Source: Actinoplanes aureus
GTDB taxonomy: Bacteria > Actinomycetota > Actinomycetes > Mycobacteriales > Micromonosporaceae
Assembly: GCF_015704865.1 (NCBI RefSeq)
Contig: NZ_JADQTO010000028.1
Location: 62,001-126,000 of the forward strand
Direction of reading: 5' to 3'
DNA length: 64,000 nucleotides
Positions 28,410 through 36,635 of this stretch are shown in pieces. The position numbers and the translations under genes were made by a program. Positions within the stretch are counted from its first letter, which is position 1; each line of letters begins with the position of its first letter. Below the pieces are notes generated by a model. That model did not search any database. It was not told the DNA's origin and saw only the letters and a program-made list of their open reading frames with translations.

Positions 28410-28676
28410 GTGATCCGTAAGCGAGTCCTGGTCACCGGCGTGGTGCAGGGCGTCTTCTTCCGCGACACCTGCCGCCGCGTCGCCGGGCAGCAGGGCGTCA
28501 CCGGCTGGGTGCGCAACCTACCGGACGGCCGCGTCGAGGCCGTGTTCCAGGGCGCTCCGGAGAGCGTCGAGCGCCTCGTCACGTGGTGCCGCACCGGTCC
28601 GCCGGACGCTCAGGTCACCGCCGTCGACGTGCACGACGAACCACCCGAGCGAGCGGACCGCTTCGAACTCCACTGA
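28410..28676 (+). CDS. acyP: Acylphosphatase
   Basis: 88-residue acylphosphatase, which hydrolyses acyl phosphates such as carbamoyl- or 1,3-bisphosphoglycerate-type bonds. The active site is visible: VQGVFFRDTCRR (catalytic Arg R18) and GWVRNLPDGRVEAVFQG (catalytic Asn N36). Length is typical. A GTG start is used. In many actinobacteria acyP sits beside smc; here it lies in island 1 near scpA, which may be a trace of that link. It is followed by the TULIP-like gene on the same strand. Confidence 0.92.
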   Translation: MIRKRVLVTGVVQGVFFRDTCRRVAGQQGVTGWVRNLPDGRVEAVFQGAPESVERLVTWCRTGPPDAQVTAVDVHDEPPERADRFELH

Positions 28677-28742
28677 CCGGGGGCTTTCGCGGCTTGCGGC
28701 AACCGTCCACGGTGAAGGGTGCGCCCTGCCCGAGGAGGAGAC

Positions 28743-30068
28743 ATGCCGAACTACGACGCGGTGATCGGCATCGACGAAGCGGCCCTCAACGAGGTCATCC
28801 TGTCGGTGTACGAAGCCACCCACGACCTGCTGCTCACCGGAAGCCTGCCGATCGCTCTCCCGGCGCTGTCGGTGACCCGCATCGACTACGACCTGGCCAC
28901 CGCACCGACGGTCACCCTGGCACCGTCGGCCGACGTACGCGAATGGCACCGGGCACTGCTCGACCAGCTCGCCGGCGGCAATGCCGAGCAGGTCGCCGCC
29001 ACCGCGTCGCGGGCCTCGTTCGAGCTGGTGGTGCCCCGGGTGGATCTGACGTTCCACTTCAGCGACGGCGACCCCACCCGGTTCGAGGCCTCGCTGCACG
29101 CCGGCCTCCAGATGATCGTCGAGTCCGGCGGGGTGCTCACCCCCGACCTGGTGACGCTCCGGGTCGAGGTGCCCGGCAACCCGGCGATGACCCAGATCGT
29201 CAACCGCGGCGTGGTGCCCGAGCTGACCCGGCTCATCGAGCAGACGTTCCTGCGCCCGCTGCGCATCCCGCCGCTCGGCCTCGGCTCACTGCAGGTCGCG
29301 CCGCCGGCCGTCGCGACCGGCGAGGGCCGGCTGCTCGCCACCACGACCCTGCTCCCGGAGCAGCCCGGCACGGCCCCGCTCGCCGGTGCCTGGCCGGAGC
29401 GCAAGGCGTTCGTAGCGGTCCGGGCGCCGCTGCTCAACCGGCTGCTCGACAACGCGGCGGCGGCGTACCCGGTGACCGGCGACTGGTCGACCCAGATCCG
29501 GCTCCTCCCGGTCGACGTCACCGTCACCGCCGAGTACACGGCCCGGTTCTCCCACTTCTCGCTGGACGTGGTGCCCGGTCAGAACGGCCGGCTGCACGGG
29601 TCCGCCCGCATCGACGTCGACCTGCACCTGTGGGCGAAACCGGTGGGCTGGTCCTTCGACGGCACCGCCACCGCCCACCCGACCGTACGGGTCACCGCCT
29701 CGGTCAACGCGGCCGGCGAAGTGGTGATCAAGCTGGACCGGGTCGAGGCGGTGACCTTCGACTTCGACATCAACGGCGTACCGGCGTTCCTGGACAACCT
29801 GCTGCGCATCGTGGTGAACGCCCTGGCCCCGGTGATCACCGCAGCGGTCGAGGGGCAGATCGCCAAACTGCCGCCGCAGCCGGTCACCCGCATCCCCGAC
29901 TTCCGGATCCCGCTGGAGGAGGCGACCGTGGTCGTGGCCCTCCAGGACGTCCAGATCAGCACCCTGTCCACACCTGACGACAAGGTCTGCCTGGCCACCA
30001 CGGGCGGTGCCACGGTACGGCTGGAACTGCACACCGCCGGCCGGCTGTCCACGCACATTCCGTCTTGA
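28743..30068 (+). CDS. Duplicated beta-sheet protein, possible TULIP-fold lipid binder
   Basis: 441-residue soluble protein, no signal peptide. It appears to be two related halves. The first opens with VIGIDEAALNEVILSVYEATH (about 7-27) and the second with FVAVRAPLLNRLLDNAAAAYP (about 222-242). Each opening helix is followed by long amphipathic strands (TVTAEYTARFSHFSLDVV). A second helix LDNLLRIVVNALAPVITAAVEGQI lies near 350. Helix-plus-curved-sheet duplicates with LxxxI/V patterns recall tubular lipid-binding (TULIP/BPI-like, OrfX/P47-type) proteins; this is a fold guess. AGGAGGAG precedes the ATG. Only 25 bases separate it from the GlxA-type regulator. Function unknown. Confidence 0.55.
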   Translation: MPNYDAVIGIDEAALNEVILSVYEATHDLLLTGSLPIALPALSVTRIDYDLATAPTVTLAPSADVREWHRALLDQLAGGNAEQVAATASRASFELVVPRVDLTFHFSDGDPTRFEASLHAGLQMIVESGGVLTPDLVTLRVEVPGNPAMTQIVNRGVVPELTRLIEQTFLRPLRIPPLGLGSLQVAPPAVATGEGRLLATTTLLPEQPGTAPLAGAWPERKAFVAVRAPLLNRLLDNAAAAYPVTGDWSTQIRLLPVDVTVTAEYTARFSHFSLDVVPGQNGRLHGSARIDVDLHLWAKPVGWSFDGTATAHPTVRVTASVNAAGEVVIKLDRVEAVTFDFDINGVPAFLDNLLRIVVNALAPVITAAVEGQIAKLPPQPVTRIPDFRIPLEEATVVVALQDVQISTLSTPDDKVCLATTGGATVRLELHTAGRLSTHIPS

Positions 30069-30083
30069 TACCCCCCGGGGGTA
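30069..30083 (+). promoter_or_regulatory. CsoR-type operator (TACCCCC-C-GGGGGTA)
   Basis: This is a perfect inverted repeat of seven bases around one central C, 10 bases before the GlxA-type regulator ATG. It has the form of operators for the CsoR family (copper, persulfide or formaldehyde sensors), typically G/C tracts flanked by TA. Its GGGGG half could also serve as ribosome-binding site, so binding would block expression. No csoR gene lies in the window. Confidence 0.5.
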
Positions 30084-30093
30084 ATATGGCGCG

Positions 30094-31059
30094 ATGGACG
30101 AACGACTATTCCTGATCGTCGGATACGACGGGGCGGAACTGCTCGACATCGCCTGCGTCACCTCGGCCCTGCACATCGCCAACCGGATCGGCGCCACCCC
30201 GCCGTACCGGACGGTTCTCGCCACCCTCGGCCAGGCGGCCCTGAGCTGCGACTCCGGTCTGCGGCTGGAGGCACAGGCGGTGCTCGAACGGGTCAACGAG
30301 CCACTCGACACGCTGCTCGTCGCGGGTGGGCTCGGGCATGAGCGGGCGGCCGGCAACCCGTACCTGGTCAGCCATGTCCGTCGCCTGGCACCGCTGGCCC
30401 GCCGGGTCGCCGCGGTCTGCACCGGTGCCACCGTCCTCGCCGAAGCCGGCCTGCTCACCGAGCGGCGCGCCACGACCCACTGGATGTACGCGGACCGCCT
30501 CGCCGAGCGCTATCCCAAGGTGCTGGTCGACCCGGACCCGATCTACATCCGGGACGGCTGCGTCAGCACCTCCGGCGGCGTCACCAGCGCTCTGGACCTC
30601 ACCCTCGCCTTCATCGAGGAGGACAACGGGCCCGCCATGGCCCGCGGCGTCGCCCTCGGCACCGTCGCCTATCTGCAACGGCCCGGCGGGCAGTCACAGA
30701 TCAGCATGTTCCTGGCCCGGCGCAGCAGCGACGACTTCGTGGTACGGCGTACCACCGACCACATCGCCGCCCACCTCAGCGGCGACCTGACCACCGGCAC
30801 GCTGGCCCGCCGGGCCGGAGTCAGCGAGCGGCACCTGTCCCGGTTGTTCCTCACCTACGTGCACCAGACCCCCGCGCAGTACGTGCGCCGGGCCCGTACC
30901 GAGGCCGCCGCCCACCTGCTGACCAACACCGAGCTGCCGCTGTCCGCGGTGGCCCGGCGGTGCGGGTTCGGCTCGACCGAGTCGCTGCGGCAGGCGTTCC
31001 TCGACCGGTACGACGTACCGCCGTCCCGCTACCGCACCGCCGCGGCCCTGGGATCCTAG
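30094..31059 (+). CDS. GlxA-family regulator (DJ-1/PfpI plus AraC)
   Basis: 321-residue transcription regulator. Residues 1-170 form a DJ-1/PfpI-like class I amidotransferase domain with the nucleophile-elbow cysteine in AAVCTGATVLAEAG. Residues 210-318 form an AraC helix-turn-helix pair (LARRAGVSERHLSRLF and LSAVARRCGFGSTESLRQAF). Such proteins activate catabolic or stress genes, for example for amines or amino acids. A CsoR-type site directly upstream suggests metal or reactive-species control. Its stop faces the STAND gene with a 75-nt hairpin element between. Confidence 0.9.
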   Translation: MDERLFLIVGYDGAELLDIACVTSALHIANRIGATPPYRTVLATLGQAALSCDSGLRLEAQAVLERVNEPLDTLLVAGGLGHERAAGNPYLVSHVRRLAPLARRVAAVCTGATVLAEAGLLTERRATTHWMYADRLAERYPKVLVDPDPIYIRDGCVSTSGGVTSALDLTLAFIEEDNGPAMARGVALGTVAYLQRPGGQSQISMFLARRSSDDFVVRRTTDHIAAHLSGDLTTGTLARRAGVSERHLSRLFLTYVHQTPAQYVRRARTEAAAHLLTNTELPLSAVARRCGFGSTESLRQAFLDRYDVPPSRYRTAAALGS

Positions 31060-31064
31060 AGCGG

Positions 31065-31139
31065 TGATCTTGCTTGGCCCAACCTCAACGCTGTCTCAAC
31101 GGCCGCCAGACAGCACCCACGTTGGGCCGGACAGGACCC
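31065..31139 (+). repeat. 75-nt double-hairpin repeat, copy A
   Basis: First of two copies, differing at three of 75 positions from 56412-56486. The structure is nested: GGCCCAAC pairs with GTTGGGCC and, inside, GCTGTCT with AGACAGC, closed by an 11-base loop. The outer part TCTTG pairs with CAGGA (with one G-U pair), whereas copy B has CAAGA. It lies between the converging GlxA and STAND genes, so it can act as a terminator, but exact repetition elsewhere suggests a dispersed element or a small RNA. Confidence 0.7.
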
Positions 31140-31149
31140 CTCTCTAGAT

Positions 31150-34100
31150 CTAGACGGCGCCGGACAACGGTCCGACGTTGAGCTCGACAGAGAGCCGATC
31201 GACGGTGGGCGCTGCCGGGTCCGGTTCCGGTCTCTCCGGCCGCTCCGGCTGTTCCGGCTGTTCCGGCTGTTCCGGCTGTGCCGGTTCCGGCTCTGGCTGC
31301 TCCGGCTCCGGCTGCTCCGGCTCCGGCTCTGGGTGCTCCGGCTGTGGCTCTGGCTGTTCCGGCTCTGGCTCTGGCTGTTCCGGCTCTGGCTCTGGCTGCT
31401 GGGGTTCCGGCTGCTCCGTTTTCGGTGGGGCCACTTGCGGCTGGGCGACCGGCAGGTCGGCAGTGCCCGGTCGGTAAGCCGAGCCGGGCACGGCCATCCG
31501 CTCGTGGATTTCCGGCAGGCCGGTCAGCGTGGGGATGGCGGTCGGCGCCGGCCGACCGGGCGGTGTGCGCGTCACCGTCACCACCTTCGGGCGGGGCGTC
31601 GGCGTCACGGCCGGCTGCTCCGGCCGGACCTGCGGCCTCGGCGCCGTGGTCCGGGCCGGTCGCGCCATCCGAGTGTCGGGCGCTGCCCGTTTCGCAGCGC
31701 CGGCCGGAGTCCGCTTCGGAGTCGCGGCCGGGGTGCGGTTCCGAGCCGGCGATGTCCTGCTCGGACCCGGGGACGGGACCGAGGCCGGCTCACCGATCCC
31801 GCCCGGTGCCACCGGTGGCACGGCGACCACGCCGCCCTGGACCGGGGCCACGCCCGGCTGTCCCGCGTCGCTCTCCGAGATGGCCAGCAGCACCGGCGAG
31901 GCAAGCGCGGCCACCGCCAGCACGGCTCCGACGCCCCGCGTCGCATCGGGATACCGCCGGACGATCCGCACCGCGGGCCCGGCACCCGGCGCCCGCGCCA
32001 CCAGGCCCACCGTCGCCCTGACGCCGTCCGCCGCCCGGCCGAGCACCGCCGCACACACAGCCCGCCCGTCTACGGCCGCATCCCCGGCCCGCCCATGAAC
32101 AGCCGCGCTCGCCGCGCGCCCGACGGTCGCGCCCGACGCCCGTCCGCCAACGGCCCCGACCACGGCCTGTCCCGCATCGACCGCAGCCGGTGCCCGCCGG
32201 GGGACTGGCGTGTCCGCGGCGCGCCGTTTTCGCGTACCCCGCAGTCGTAGCCTGCCGAAAGTGCCGCCCACCGCGCCGATTGTGTCGGAAAGCGACTGCC
32301 GCCACTGCCGGCCGCGCGCCGCCTCGCCGTCATAGATGGCGTCCAAGGCCGCGTGCAGCGGCTCCGCGGACGCCTCGTCCACCAGCGCGGCCGCGCACCA
32401 GGCCGGGACCGCCAGGCGCTTCGGATATCGGCGCACCAGCGAGTTGATCGCCCAGGCCACGGTCGCTATGACCGTCTCGTCGCGGCGGAGACCGGCGGAG
32501 ACCGGCGCGCCGGCCCGGGCCAGCACGGTCAGCAGCTCGCGCGCCTGGCGTTCGGTGAGGATCGGCACGAGCCGGTCCAGCATTCGCGGGTGGAGCGCCA
32601 GCTCGGCGCCGATCAGATGTTCGTGCAGCGGGTCGGGGCGCAGGGCGGCGCACTGCCAGCCCGGCTCGCCGTAGAGGTCGGTCAGCCACTCGGCCGTGGC
32701 GTGCTTGACCGCGGGCGGCTGGTCGTCCAGCAGCGGTACCCGGTCCAGCAGATCCAGGAGCCGCTCCCCGGGCTGGCGCCGGACCGTGCAGAGCGTGGCC
32801 ACCGCCACCGTCTGGCGCAGCGCGGTGCCGGTCAGATCGTCCAGCCCGTACGTCGCCCGGGCCCGCCGCAACCAGTGCCGCGTCTCGTGCTCCACCAGGA
32901 TCGCGGTGGCGTCCGGACCGGAGACCGGCTGGACCGCGTTCAGCAGCCGCGCCATCGCTTCCATGTGAACGGCGAGCACGTTGCCGTAGCGGTCGTCGTC
33001 CAGCAACGGCGTCTCGATCGCGGCCCGGAGCTCGAGCCGGTCGCCGAACGCGACCAGGGCCCGCCGGAACGCGGCCGCACGCTGATCCACGTCGTCGAGC
33101 GGCCCCAGTTTCTCGGTGACCGCGTCGAGGTCGTCACCGGACCAGGTCCGCGGCAGCAGCGCCGCGAACGCGTCGCTCGCCAGCGCCAGCTCGTGCAGCC
33201 AGGTCCCACCGGTACGCGCCACCAGCAACAACCGGACCCGCTGCCGCTCCGGCAGCTCGGCGACGAGAAGCTCCAGCCGGTCGCGCTGCTTCTCGGCCTC
33301 GTCGACCACGAGCAGCAGGGGTTCGCGGACGTGCCGCAGCCGCTCGAACAACCCGGCCGGCGCGTCCTCGCGGAGGTCCACGACCAGCCAACCGGCCCGA
33401 CCGGCGTCTCGGGCGAACTTTCGGGCCAGCCGGGTCTTGCCCTGCCCGCCGGGGCCGGTCAGCACCCGTACGCCCGCCGCCGTCTCCCCGCCCAGCCATC
33501 GGCGCAGCCGGTCCAGCACCTCCCGGCGACCGTGGAACGGCACCACCTCGGACTCGGCGCGCAGCAGTCCGGCCGGGCTGACCCGGACCGGCAGCGGACG
33601 GCGCTGGAGGCCGGCGAGTTCCGCCGGTTCCACCAGCGGCCGGCCGGCGGCGCCACACACCGCGGTCACGAACCCCGGATCGGCGAGAAGCGCCTCGCTG
33701 CGGACCGCGGTGAGCCGGCGGCTCCCCGACTCGGGTGGGTCCTCGACGACCAGCCCGACCAGCAGGCCCTCGGAGAAGAGGCCGGCGCCGGCCATGCCCT
33801 TCCACGTCGACCGGTCGCCCGGCGGCCGCGGCCACGAACCGACCCGCAGTTCGATCCGGGCGGGCTGTTCGAGGGCGTTGAGCGTCCCCACCGCGTGCGC
33901 CCAGTCACCGTCGGCGTAGCGGGCGCCCGGGAAGCCGGCCGCCTCCGCCGGGATCCCGGACGGCCCGGTGACGAACCGGCCCCACCGCGGTTCCGGCAGC
34001 GTGGGCGGGACCCAGTCGCCGTCGGCGATGTGCAGGACGGCCGCGTCCAGCTCCTCCGAACGCCACCGCACCTCGCACGGATGGCAGGTGCCCGCGTCGA

Positions 34101-34296
34101 CCTCCGGGATCCGCACCAGCACGTCGCCGGTGGGCAGCACATGGTTCGCGGTCAGCACCAGACGATCGGTGAGCAGCAGGCCCGAGCCGCTGGCGTACGG
34201 CCGCGGCCCGGCACCCGGGTCGCAGATGTAGATCTCGCAGACGCGCCGGTCGGGTATCACGTCAGACCGCCCCCTGGCTTGCCGGTAAGAACTCAT
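31150..34296 (-). CDS. Membrane-anchored STAND NTPase with inactivated trypsin domain
   Basis: 1048-residue multi-domain protein. Residues 25-210 have a trypsin-like fold with His52 in TANHVL and Asp84 in LDAAVLH, but the serine site reads GMAGAG, so the nucleophile is Ala169; the protease should be inactive. Residues 250-650 form a STAND-type NTPase: Walker A GPGGQGKT (281-288), Walker B LLLVVDEAE (D332, E333) and an arginine-rich helical region. Then a degenerate AAVxGRA repeat (705-765), a transmembrane segment (788-806), a Pro-rich linker and a (Pro-Glu-Gln)n rod (961-1026). The TPR or WD repeats usual as sensors are missing. ATG at 34296 follows GGAG. Possible defence or signalling protein. 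Confidence 0.8.
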   Translation of the reverse strand: MSSYRQARGRSDVIPDRRVCEIYICDPGAGPRPYASGSGLLLTDRLVLTANHVLPTGDVLVRIPEVDAGTCHPCEVRWRSEELDAAVLHIADGDWVPPTLPEPRWGRFVTGPSGIPAEAAGFPGARYADGDWAHAVGTLNALEQPARIELRVGSWPRPPGDRSTWKGMAGAGLFSEGLLVGLVVEDPPESGSRRLTAVRSEALLADPGFVTAVCGAAGRPLVEPAELAGLQRRPLPVRVSPAGLLRAESEVVPFHGRREVLDRLRRWLGGETAAGVRVLTGPGGQGKTRLARKFARDAGRAGWLVVDLREDAPAGLFERLRHVREPLLLVVDEAEKQRDRLELLVAELPERQRVRLLLVARTGGTWLHELALASDAFAALLPRTWSGDDLDAVTEKLGPLDDVDQRAAAFRRALVAFGDRLELRAAIETPLLDDDRYGNVLAVHMEAMARLLNAVQPVSGPDATAILVEHETRHWLRRARATYGLDDLTGTALRQTVAVATLCTVRRQPGERLLDLLDRVPLLDDQPPAVKHATAEWLTDLYGEPGWQCAALRPDPLHEHLIGAELALHPRMLDRLVPILTERQARELLTVLARAGAPVSAGLRRDETVIATVAWAINSLVRRYPKRLAVPAWCAAALVDEASAEPLHAALDAIYDGEAARGRQWRQSLSDTIGAVGGTFGRLRLRGTRKRRAADTPVPRRAPAAVDAGQAVVGAVGGRASGATVGRAASAAVHGRAGDAAVDGRAVCAAVLGRAADGVRATVGLVARAPGAGPAVRIVRRYPDATRGVGAVLAVAALASPVLLAISESDAGQPGVAPVQGGVVAVPPVAPGGIGEPASVPSPGPSRTSPARNRTPAATPKRTPAGAAKRAAPDTRMARPARTTAPRPQVRPEQPAVTPTPRPKVVTVTRTPPGRPAPTAIPTLTGLPEIHERMAVPGSAYRPGTADLPVAQPQVAPPKTEQPEPQQPEPEPEQPEPEPEQPEPQPEHPEPEPEQPEPEQPEPEPAQPEQPEQPEQPERPERPEPDPAAPTVDRLSVELNVGPLSGAV
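31217..31416 (-). repeat. Pro-Glu/Gln coding repeat in STAND C-terminus
   Basis: The DNA here is a run of 6- and 12-base units encoding PEPEQ-type repeats (residues 961-1026 of the STAND protein). It is not CRISPR: units are short and coding. Such DNA is prone to length change, so the tail probably varies between strains. Confidence 0.7.
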
Positions 34297-34374
34297 ACGA
34301 CAACTCCGGACAGTCCGGACAGAGGCGCGCGTGTCCGGTAGCCGACAACCCCGGCTCCCGGTAGACATGGACAC

Positions 34375-35109
34375 ATGTCGCTCTTGGACGACCCCGGACT
34401 TTTCGGCCGCCAGTGGGCGGCTCGCTACGACCACGGCCTTCCCGACCCGGCCCCGGCGGTCGAGTTCCTGGCCGGACTGGCCGACGGCGGCCCGGTCCTG
34501 GAGCTGGCGATCGGCAGTGGCCGGGTGGCGCTGCCGCTCGCCGAGCGCGGCATCCCGGTCGAGGGCATCGAGGCCGCACCCGAGATGGTGGAGCTGCTGC
34601 GGGCCAAGCCGGGCGGCGCGGACTTGCCGGTCACCATCGGTGACATGGCAGACGTGGCGGTCGACGGCCGCTACCCGCTGGTCTACCTGGTCTTCAACAC
34701 CCTGTTCAACCTGACCGTCCCCGGCCGGCAGGAGGACTGCTTCCGCAACGTGGCCCGGGTCCTCGCACCCGGCGGCGCCTTCGTCATCGAGGCGTTCGTA
34801 CCCGATCCGGCCCAGTTCGACCGCGACGAGCAGCAGATACAGGTCTGGTCGGTGACCGAGGAGGCGGTCACCGTACGCCTGCACCGGTACGACCGGGCGG
34901 CACAGAGCTTCCTCCGCCAGACGGTCACGTTCAGCAACGACGGGGTCAAGCTCCAGCCGTTCGGGATGCGCTACCAGTGGCCGGAGCAGATCGACGCCTT
35001 CGCCGCCGACGCCGGGCTCTACCTGGAGGCGCGCTACGCCGGCTGGGCGGGCGAGGAATTCCGGCCGGACAGCGCATCGCACATCTCGGTCTACCGAAGC
35101 TCGGAGTGA
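34375..35109 (+). CDS. Class I SAM-dependent methyltransferase
   Basis: 244-residue methyltransferase. The SAM-binding motif I reads VLELAIGSGRVALPLAERG (about 42-60), with the acidic IEAAPEMVELLRAKPG that follows (63-78), and FNTLFNLTVPG as motif IV region. Substrate unknown; similar enzymes act on small molecules. It is divergent from the STAND gene (78 bases between the starts), so the two may share a control region, and is followed by the isonitrile-hydratase-like gene on the same strand. Confidence 0.88.
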   Translation: MSLLDDPGLFGRQWAARYDHGLPDPAPAVEFLAGLADGGPVLELAIGSGRVALPLAERGIPVEGIEAAPEMVELLRAKPGGADLPVTIGDMADVAVDGRYPLVYLVFNTLFNLTVPGRQEDCFRNVARVLAPGGAFVIEAFVPDPAQFDRDEQQIQVWSVTEEAVTVRLHRYDRAAQSFLRQTVTFSNDGVKLQPFGMRYQWPEQIDAFAADAGLYLEARYAGWAGEEFRPDSASHISVYRSSE

Positions 35110-35209
35110 ATCCAGCCGATCGCAGAAATCCGGCACCGTTGCACACGGATCCGGACCGGTCCGGCCGCACCCGCAGCCACCGGCCCGCCGCCACGGACAC
35201 GATCGGCGC

Positions 35210-35938
35210 ATGCAGATCGCCATCGTCCTCTACCCCGGCGTCACCGCACTCGACGCGATCGGCCCGTACGAGTTCCTCCGCTCCCTGCCCGGCGCCGAGG
35301 TCCGCTTCGTCGGTGCCGAGCCAGGCCCGATCGTCGCCGACAGCGGCGTGCTGTTCCTCGGCGTGACCCACACCTACGCCGAGACACCGCGGCCGGACAT
35401 CGTGCTCGTACCCGGCTCCGGCCCCAGCACCGCGAGCGCCATGGCCGACACCGAGCTGATCGACTGGCTGCGCCGCGTGCACGAGACCACGCAATGGACC
35501 ACGTCGGTCTGCACCGGCGCGCTCATCCTGGGCGCCGCCGGCATCCTGACCGGCAAGCCGGCCACCACCCACTGGACCGTGCAGCGTGCCCTGGCCGCCT
35601 TCGGCGCCGAAGCCCGGAAGAACGACCGGATCGTACGCGCGGACAAGGTCGCCACCGCGGCCGGCGTCTCAGCCGGTCTCGACCTCGGCCTCTGGCTGGT
35701 CGGCGAGATCGCCGGCCGCGACCACGCCGAGATTGTGCAGCTCTACATCGAGTACGACCCGCAGCCACCCTTCGACGCCGGCCACCCCAGCAAGGCCCGC
35801 AAGGAGATCACCGACCGCGCCTACCGGCTCAGCCGCAAGATCGCCTTCACGCCGTCCCAGCTGGGCGCGGTCGCCGTGGTGGCCTGGCGGCAGACCCTCA
35901 CCGCCTTCCGCTCCAGGCGGAACCCGGCACACGACTAG
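35210..35938 (+). CDS. Isonitrile-hydratase-like DJ-1/PfpI protein
   Basis: 242-residue cytoplasmic protein of the DJ-1/PfpI family. The nucleophile cysteine is C101 in TSVCTGALILGAAGIL, with Thr102 next to it, and D15 in TALDAIGPYE sits where the catalytic Asp of isonitrile hydratase lies. The segment QLYIEYDPQPPFDAGHP also matches that enzyme, which converts isonitriles to N-formamides. It has no AraC domain, unlike the GlxA protein at 30094. ATG start; its stop faces the degenerate site-2 protease-like gene, 8 bases away. Confidence 0.82.
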   Translation: MQIAIVLYPGVTALDAIGPYEFLRSLPGAEVRFVGAEPGPIVADSGVLFLGVTHTYAETPRPDIVLVPGSGPSTASAMADTELIDWLRRVHETTQWTTSVCTGALILGAAGILTGKPATTHWTVQRALAAFGAEARKNDRIVRADKVATAAGVSAGLDLGLWLVGEIAGRDHAEIVQLYIEYDPQPPFDAGHPSKARKEITDRAYRLSRKIAFTPSQLGAVAVVAWRQTLTAFRSRRNPAHD

Positions 35939-35946
35939 GCGGAGCG

Positions 35947-36624
35947 TCAGGCCCAGACGCGCAGGAACAGTGCGCCGAGGATGTTGAGGATCATCAGCAG
36001 GATCGGCAGGCCGAGCGGGAAGAACGCGCAGATCAGCAGGATCAGCACCCCGATGTTCTTGTCCTCGAACCAGAGCCGCATCCAGTTCATGCTCGGTCCG
36101 GGCCGGCGCAGCGCGAACCAGAGGATGCCGAAGCCGTCCAGCGGCGGAATCGGGATGAGCGCCAGCAACCCGAAGGCGAGCAGGCCGACGCCGAGGGAGA
36201 GCAGGATCTGCTCGGCGTACGGCAGGGCGACGCCGCGGAGCACGTCACCGATGCCGGCGACGGACAGAACCACCTCCGCGTTCGCCGGGAAGATGATCGC
36301 GTACGCCGCGATCAGCACCTCTCCGGCGAGGATGCAGGCGACCGGCCCGGCCACGAAGACCGCCGCGGCCCGCCCGCGGCCCCGGTAGCGGGGCACCTCG
36401 TCCACGGTGAGCTGCCGGCCCCACCCCATCCCGCCCACCGCGGCCGAAACCGCGCCGAACGGGTCGATGTCCTCCCGCGGGCTCAGCCGCAGCGACCCCC
36501 GGCGTTCGGCCAGGCCGACGGTGCGGGCGGTGAAGCGGATGGCGACCGCACGCAGCGCCAAGCCGAGCAGGAATGCGGCGACCAGAGCGACGAACGCCAC
36601 CGGTTCGCCGAGCGCGAAGAGCAC
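35947..36624 (-). CDS. Degenerate site-2-protease-like membrane protein
   Basis: 225-residue protein with five or six transmembrane segments, related to the M50 site-2 protease family of actinobacteria. The second active-site motif is recognisable as LLALIPIPPLDGFGIL, and HIDPFG-like PREDIDPFGAVSA is present. The zinc motif HExxH is missing: the first helix reads GLALRAVAIRF. It should therefore not cut proteins and may only bind or shelter a partner. It starts 11 bases after the parA stop, so they are co-transcribed. Confidence 0.7.
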   Translation of the reverse strand: MLFALGEPVAFVALVAAFLLGLALRAVAIRFTARTVGLAERRGSLRLSPREDIDPFGAVSAAVGGMGWGRQLTVDEVPRYRGRGRAAAVFVAGPVACILAGEVLIAAYAIIFPANAEVVLSVAGIGDVLRGVALPYAEQILLSLGVGLLAFGLLALIPIPPLDGFGILWFALRRPGPSMNWMRLWFEDKNIGVLILLICAFFPLGLPILLMILNILGALFLRVWA

Positions 36625-36635
36625 GGGTGTCGGAC

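Noticed and set aside
31217-31416. Short-repeat array as a CRISPR or mobile element
   Set aside because: It is in-frame coding for Pro-Glu repeats of the STAND protein.
34297-35223. Upstream extension of the STAND protein
   Set aside because: The frame is open but Arg-rich, overlaps the methyltransferase gene on the other strand and the start at 34296 has a good ribosome-binding site.
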